7,942 nucleotides of DNA from Bacteroidales bacterium (lineage in GTDB: Bacteria > Bacteroidota > Bacteroidia > Bacteroidales > P3). The notes under the pieces are model-generated. The model worked only from the letters and a program-made list of their open reading frames with translations. It was not told where the DNA came from and ran no database searches. Below, in pieces: positions 6,601 to 7,942 of this stretch (position 1 is the first letter of the stretch; the number at the start of each line of letters is the position of its first letter). The DNA is taken from assembly GCA_016281475.1 (NCBI GenBank), contig JAEEIS010000194.1, positions 1 through 7,942 of the forward strand, in the 5' to 3' direction. The position numbers and the translations under genes are program-made.

Positions 6601-7942
6601 GTCACTGGCAACACCTACACCTTCACCAGCCTGCAGCCCTCCACCAACTACACCTTCCGCGTGCGTCAGGACTGCAACGCCGACAGCATGGGATACAGCG
6701 AGTGGGTCATGGGCAACGTCCTCACCGACAGCCTGCCCTGCTTGGCTCCCGACAGCCTGCATGTCACTGCTGTCACCAACGCCACCGCCACCTTCGACTG
6801 GGCTCCCCTCGGAACCGAATCGGCATGGGACATCCATGTATGGTATAGTGGCGGCATTGACAGTGTCTACACCGTCAGCACACGTCCCGCCACCATTGGC
6901 GGATTCACACCGGGTGTGACTTATCAGGCCACCATCCGTCCGCTCTGCGGCTCGGCACACAACATCGTAGGCGACTGGGGTGACACCATCAGCTTCACCA
7001 CCGCCGTCTGCCCCAACGTGACCGGACTCACATCTAGCGACCTCCATCCCAACAGCGTCACCCTCACTTGGACAGCCGACCCGATGGCCGAGCAGTGGAT
7101 CATTGAGTACGGCTACCGCGGCTTCGACCAGGGCACCGGCACTACCATCACTACCACGCTCAACACCTATACTATCAACGGCCTAGTCGACGACATGCAG
7201 TACGACTTCCTCGTCCGTGCCGTCTGCGGCACCGACTGGCAGAGCGAAAGCTGGGCTTCCATCACCGTCACCACTCCCGAAGGCGGCGTGCCTTGCGAGG
7301 CTCCCACCAACGTCAGCGCAGTTGTGGCCGGCAACTCGGCCACCATCAGCTGGACAGCCAACACCGGCAACCTCAGCTACACGCTTGAGTACGGTCCGCG
7401 CGGCTTCGCACACGGCAGCGGCATCACTGTCACGGCCACCTCGAGCCCCATCACGCTGTCCAACCTCGACTACGACACCGAGTACGATGTCTACGTCCAG
7501 GGTGTCTGCGACCAGAACACCCTCAGCGCATGGAGCACCGTCTGCAGCTTCACCACCGAGGCTCAGGGCTCCGAGGAGTGCGACCCCGTCACCAACCTGA
7601 CCGCCTCCAACATCACCGAGAGCAGCGCCCTCCTCACCTGGACACCCGGCGCAACGGGTGACGAGTGGGAGGTCGTAGTCACCACCGCCGCCGGCACCAC
7701 CGTCGAGGAGGTCAGCACCAACGACCGCGAGTACCTGGTGTCAGGCCTCACGCCCGGCACCGCCTACATCGCCAAGGTGCGCACCGTCTGCGGTGACGGC
7801 GTCTACAGCACCTTCGCCAGCGTCAGCTTCACCACCGTACAGGTCGGCATCGACGGCGTTGTCGAGCCCGCCTGCACCATCTATCCCAACCCCACCAGCA
7901 GTGCCACCACCATCAGCGTAGTCGGCATCAGCGGCAAGGTGA
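553..7942 (+). CDS. Giant multidomain T9SS-secreted surface protein with Fn3, CUB-like and adhesin-like modules, 3' truncated
   Basis: One frame runs from ATG 553 through 2463 codons with no stop and leaves the window open. The start is the only ATG after the in-frame TAA at 535-537 that keeps the whole signal peptide. Order by residue: signal peptide 1-23; N1 24-202; Fn3-1 203-294; M1 295-458; Fn3-2 459-548; CUB1 549-669; Fn3-3 675-769; N2 770-953; Fn3-4 959-1044; M2 1045-1202; Fn3-5 1203-1292; M3 1293-1469; Fn3-6 1470-1556; CUB2 1557-1678; Fn3-7 1683-1775; N3 1776-1967; Fn3-8 to Fn3-12 from 1972 to about 2429; T9SS type A domain from about 2431. All twelve Fn3 show the B-strand Trp (ITW, LSW, LDW and similar), a G-L-T/S-x-x-T-x-Y stretch and a terminal V/I-R/Q-x-x-C or similar. 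The protein should be exported by Sec, cross the outer membrane by T9SS and be anchored outside. No protease, glycosidase or other catalytic motif is seen, so adhesion or matrix binding is the likeliest role. Lysine is nearly absent, and codon choice reverses between the 5' and 3' parts. Confidence 0.96.
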   Translation, partial: MQKHLQKLLLLVAMIVVPWVMQAQTHYTLQVGSGTATNAYVPDYGYYNYSYTQSLYTAGEVGLDGVIDTLAFQVDNGSLTRTLSIYMAEVSSTSFSSTSDAVGVANFHLVYTGSVSWSAGWVNIALDSTFDYQDTGSLVIAVIDQTGSYQSGYPYFAGTSMSNSRSLYAYNDNNAYSLSSSLTSSTSFLPNIRLGILSFSSYCAMPGDVVVSGIMDDEATITWHENGTATAWELIVSDEPVTDFSSASTITVTDTTYTVTGLSSNAPYYVYVRAICDATSSSGWTNANTFRSACMGSTTVPYSTGFEDITTGQLPNCWWQVQSGSSSASTFPAAYDYASNARNGNVYFEFESNSGETEVAALPEMDNINTLQITFYASVMNANFRFEVGVMEDSLFVPVDTVELTTGSGNNWHNSYNPYTVSFANYEGNGNRIAMRVTPYGNNYTLMMDDFVVEEIPSCLPPSNFVMDSIGHTWAGLSWHDNAEANEWEVMFDSMAFNPNTTTTLIPVSVFDTNVVITGLTSGMTYYAYVRANCGDYSPWVGPMTFTTGQYIMRYSGSDTVRTCGLAIYDDGGADNEYTTGADFTLVVYPSSDDSVVTFWGSADLYGYYARLRIYEGVGTNGMPIWQSNSSDYYYTIPFTRSNAGAITIRFTGGSYNYGYQGFELFTGCEEAPQCAVINNLAAASVGTGSAIMTWGIAGSQFGMPQSYELECVDTATTTTTTLTTTTTNATITGLTANTTYKVRVRPECEGNAYGDWDSIYITTLHLPCMQYDTSIADSITIVGNVPTTSYQLPINTFYNYTYSQQLIDRDEMTGGTIISGIDFDYGYSSSNSTKTNCTIYLANTNATSLSDNFVPFDSTFVQVYSGSMVCNMGWNHFEFDTPFTYDGASNLLVTVLDNSGAYNSSTYVFNCHSISGHSRHLYQDSGPYNPTNVPSGYVGTMRSNMRLHIAGCSELMTCGRPIASVDSIGTDIINLSWAPGYQETSWDVEYRAEGDTVWTSAGTTTNTFYNFSMLTPDTRYYIHITANCTDTMMTTELSVRTICIPEPLPFSYGFETYGGSAPACWHAASTYSYGTYPTPDSYRAHSGSMSLNMYSSSDSYTYLALPVMAAPLDSLELSFWFYKSDSYDPHELAVGVMSDPENFNTFVPIATVSATQPAVWEPKHILFTNYTGNGAHIAFATMEDAYSSPYIDDIVIDYVRPCPRISNVAATNITTSDATIVWNMAGNENFELEWGPAGFVHDSGTVVPCTADSVLISGLTPNSSYDVYVRTFCSSGDTSVWSDVYTFRTNCITIDSLPFAEGFETVPAGWGDYNSVDFYPCWSRPINPASSSFYPYVYSYSSHTGNNGLYWYWSNYDNIDYYLIMPAIDTIAVPFSDLQLNFWASNNGSTYADVPTYQIGVMTDPNVLSTFQVVDTVEVISEDWTLYEIPLNNYHGNGSYIAIRTVPTYVNGYWYAYMDDISLGHIPSCVHVYDLAVTGNTANSIDLDWTETGSATTWEIAIDTVETAIPVADTTVMDSSFATIGGLTSGTRYYFWVRGICGAGDTADWEGPVMGIPNTWIMRANQTDTLVYCGGTIFDNGGPNGSYSNSQNSTIILMPDDSNSLVSVSGSSYTESTYDYITIYDGIGTGGTQLWSDYGISTLTSFGPFTSTTGPLTVTFHSDGSVNYDGFEISVSCISSYCRVSGVGLNPAVAQSPTQLALTWNDNGANLYEVEYDTTGFTQGNGTVLTTTTNSIVIPGLSTLGVYDVYVRSICGMGDTGAWTPVYHFQTAFCNGLTEAQSWAGSTSSASTTSYGPIGYSCYNYSYVQVIIDSAALSDLSGDIIAFGFKPENANSGNYGSYFTNMDIYMANVSESSFTNFILPDSNHQFVQVMSNGNCNYSTNDWQTIALDTAFVWDGHSNVLVAFNRGHGSYSCSANFSCHDVSGYKMVYAYNDNNPYTITNPSAASSYSYTTSTVGDLRLYSCNASACPQPVITSVSQTYESATITWTGDGNDYEVNIKEATATDWPATDIHVTGNTYTFTSLQPSTNYTFRVRQDCNADSMGYSEWVMGNVLTDSLPCLAPDSLHVTAVTNATATFDWAPLGTESAWDIHVWYSGGIDSVYTVSTRPATIGGFTPGVTYQATIRPLCGSAHNIVGDWGDTISFTTAVCPNVTGLTSSDLHPNSVTLTWTADPMAEQWIIEYGYRGFDQGTGTTITTTLNTYTINGLVDDMQYDFLVRAVCGTDWQSESWASITVTTPEGGVPCEAPTNVSAVVAGNSATISWTANTGNLSYTLEYGPRGFAHGSGITVTATSSPITLSNLDYDTEYDVYVQGVCDQNTLSAWSTVCSFTTEAQGSEECDPVTNLTASNITESSALLTWTPGATGDEWEVVVTTAAGTTVEEVSTNDREYLVSGLTPGTAYIAKVRTVCGDGVYSTFASVSFTTVQVGIDGVVEPACTIYPNPTSSATTISVVGISGKV
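622..1158 (+). repeat. N-module copy 1 (unnamed beta-rich domain)
   Basis: Residues 24-202 form the first of three homologous copies. Shared landmarks are YNYSYTQ near the start, LSIYMAEVSSTSF, VYTGSVSW, GWVNIALDSTFDY, a hydrophobic LVIAVIDQTGSY strand and LYAYNDNNAY near the end. Predicted to be all-beta from alternating patterns (inference). Unlike the other copies it contains no cysteine before Cys203 of the next domain. I do not recognise a named family. Confidence 0.7.
1435..1926 (+). repeat. M-module copy 1 (MAM-like / cleaved-adhesin-like jelly roll)
   Basis: Residues 295-458 carry the family landmarks: VPYSTGFED at the start, LPNCWW, ALPEMDNINTLQITFYAS, FEVGVMED, a V-D-T-V-E-L strand, YEGNGNRIAMR and the closing MMDDFVVEE. 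The layout resembles the adhesin domains of gingipains and MAM-like carbohydrate- or protein-binding jelly rolls. Cys294 and Cys317 are candidates for a disulfide. Confidence 0.65.
2197..2559 (+). other. CUB-like domain 1
   Basis: Residues 549-669. CGLAIYDDGGADNEY opens the domain at Cys564, then LVVYPSSDDSVVTF, a RLRIYEGVGTNG hairpin, PIW, ITIRFTGG and YQGFELFTGC ending at Cys669. This follows the CUB plan of a Cys-Gly opening, I-Y-D/E-G turn, F-S/T-x-x strand and G-F-x closing strand. The Cys564-Cys669 spacing of 105 is almost the same in CUB2. Confidence 0.7.
2698..2736 (+). repeat. ACC/ACG triplet run encoding poly-threonine
   Basis: Codons 717-727 read six Thr, one Leu, five... in effect T6-L-T5 through residue 728, using ACC and ACG inside Fn3-3. 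The preceding codon is GCC, so the ACC periodicity is visible from 2699. The run falls between the middle beta-strands, where a loop or edge strand of variable length would be tolerated. Length changes by whole triplets would keep the frame. Confidence 0.7.
2860..3411 (+). repeat. N-module copy 2
   Basis: Residues 770-953. It aligns with copies 1 and 3 through FYNYTYSQQ, TIYLANTNATSL, VQVYSGS, GWNHFEFDTPFTYDG, SNLLVTVLDNSGAY and a final MRLHIAGC. Cys871, Cys912 and Cys953, plus Cys769 at the junction, have counterparts in copy 3 but not copy 1. Cys838 has no partner evident within the module. Confidence 0.7.
3685..4158 (+). repeat. M-module copy 2 (MAM-like / cleaved-adhesin-like jelly roll)
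   Basis: Residues 1045-1202. It has LPFSYGFE, PACWHA, LALPVMAAPLDSLELSFWFY, LAVGVMSDPE, YTGNGAHIAFA and YIDDIVIDY, in the same order as the other copies. Cys1044 and Cys1065 repeat the cysteine pair spacing of copy 1 (21 versus 23 residues). Confidence 0.68.
4429..4959 (+). repeat. M-module copy 3 (MAM-like / cleaved-adhesin-like jelly roll)
   Basis: Residues 1293-1469. This is the most typical copy: LPFAEGFETVPAGW, YPCWSR, NNGLYWYW, YLIMPAIDTIAVPFSDLQLN, YQIGVMTDPN, a VVDTVEV strand, YHGNGSYIAIR and YAYMDDISLG. Only one Fn3 separates it from copy 2. The E-G-F-E-x-x-P-x-G-W opening is the sort seen in gingipain adhesin domains and choice-of-anchor jelly rolls. Confidence 0.7.
5221..5586 (+). 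other. CUB-like domain 2
   Basis: Residues 1557-1678. It reads as a clear CUB: CGGTIFDNGGPNGSYSN from Cys1574, VSVSGSSYTE, YDYITIYDGIGTGG, QLW, GPLTVTFHSDGS and YDGFEISVSC ending at Cys1678. The Y-D-Y-x-x-I-Y-D-G motif and the acidic Glu1616/Asp1619 area resemble the calcium-site region of CUB domains, though calcium binding is inference. It matches CUB better than copy 1 does. Confidence 0.78.
5878..6453 (+). repeat. N-module copy 3
   Basis: Residues 1776-1967. Landmarks are YNYSYVQ, MDIYMANVSESSF, FVQVMSNGNC, DWQTIALDTAFVWDG, SNVLVAFNRGHGSY, SCHDVSG, VYAYNDNNPY and DLRLYSC. A 17-base DNA stretch, TATGCCTACAACGACAA (6349-6365), is identical to 1054-1070 in copy 1. It has six cysteines including junction Cys1775, four of which match copy 2. 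Confidence 0.72.
6466..7839 (+). repeat. Five tandem Fn3 domains forming a membrane-proximal stalk
   Basis: Fn3-8 to Fn3-12 begin at Cys1972, Cys2063, Cys2153, Cys2248 and Cys2343, a period of about 90-95 residues. Each has its B-strand Trp (ITW, FDW, LTW, ISW, LTW) and an F-strand Cys (2041, 2132, 2225, 2319, 2413). Fn3-10 and Fn3-11 share the hairpin E-Y-G-x-R-G-F-x-x-G-x-G, also seen in Fn3-5 and Fn3-7 in related form. This is the only place where Fn3 domains follow each other directly. It suggests a spacer holding the binding modules away from the cell surface (inference). Confidence 0.85.
7843..7942 (+). other. Start of T9SS type A C-terminal sorting domain, cut by the window edge
   Basis: From about residue 2431 the sequence reads VGIDGVVEPACTIYPNPTSS, then ATTISVVGISGKV. 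The I-Y-P-N-P-T/x motif followed by a hydrophobic strand is the hallmark opening of type A sorting domains. The closing strands and the basic C-terminus, of the kind seen at 1-78 for the upstream gene, must lie beyond 7942, probably some 40-55 residues further. So the full protein should be about 2500-2520 residues. Confidence 0.92.

Noticed and set aside
553..7942. Possible frameshift or fusion of two adjacent genes at the codon-use change
   Set aside because: The forward frame is continuous across the whole region, with intact domains on both sides and no internal signal peptide or sorting domain. A past fusion remains possible, but there is no present break.

Overview
The window looks like part of a Bacteroidota (probably Bacteroidales) chromosome. 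Three things point there. Both genes end in, or run into, a type IX secretion system (T9SS) type A C-terminal sorting domain. The promoter of the large gene matches the Bacteroidetes -33 TTG / -7 TAnnTTTG pattern. The large gene has no Shine-Dalgarno sequence, only an A/T-rich leader. Coding DNA has mostly G or C at third positions, while the leader is very A/T-rich. T9SS plus this protein type fits gut, rumen or oral Bacteroidales better than Bacteroides itself, but the species cannot be named from this sequence.

Layout: positions 1-78 are the last 25 codons of an upstream T9SS cargo gene. Positions 79-552 are a 474-base intergenic region. It holds a 36-base near-perfect palindrome, a strong rho-independent terminator, small hairpins with competing pairings, a purine-rich tract with four G-runs, a sigma-ABfr-type promoter and a leader of about 100 bases. 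From ATG 553 to the window edge at 7942 there is one uninterrupted forward frame of 2463 codons, still open. It encodes a giant secreted surface protein.

The giant protein is strictly modular. Its order is signal peptide, N1, Fn3-1, M1, Fn3-2, CUB1, Fn3-3, N2, Fn3-4, M2, Fn3-5, M3, Fn3-6, CUB2, Fn3-7, N3, Fn3-8 to Fn3-12, and the start of the T9SS sorting domain. Here N is a repeated domain of about 180 residues that I cannot name. M is a MAM-like or gingipain 'cleaved adhesin'-like jelly roll, CUB is a CUB-like domain and Fn3 is fibronectin type III. Every N, M or CUB module is separated from the next by exactly one Fn3, and five Fn3 in a row form the stalk next to the anchor. The likely role is a surface-anchored adhesin that displays many candidate binding modules; no catalytic domain is visible.

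The less expected signals are these: a cysteine pair at fixed spacing in all twelve Fn3 domains; almost no lysine (11 in 2463 residues); a reversal of synonymous codon preference along the gene (GTG/TCG/CTG early, GTC/TCC/CTC late); and the large palindrome just after the upstream stop codon. No RNA genes, CRISPR arrays, insertion sequences or reverse-strand genes are supported.
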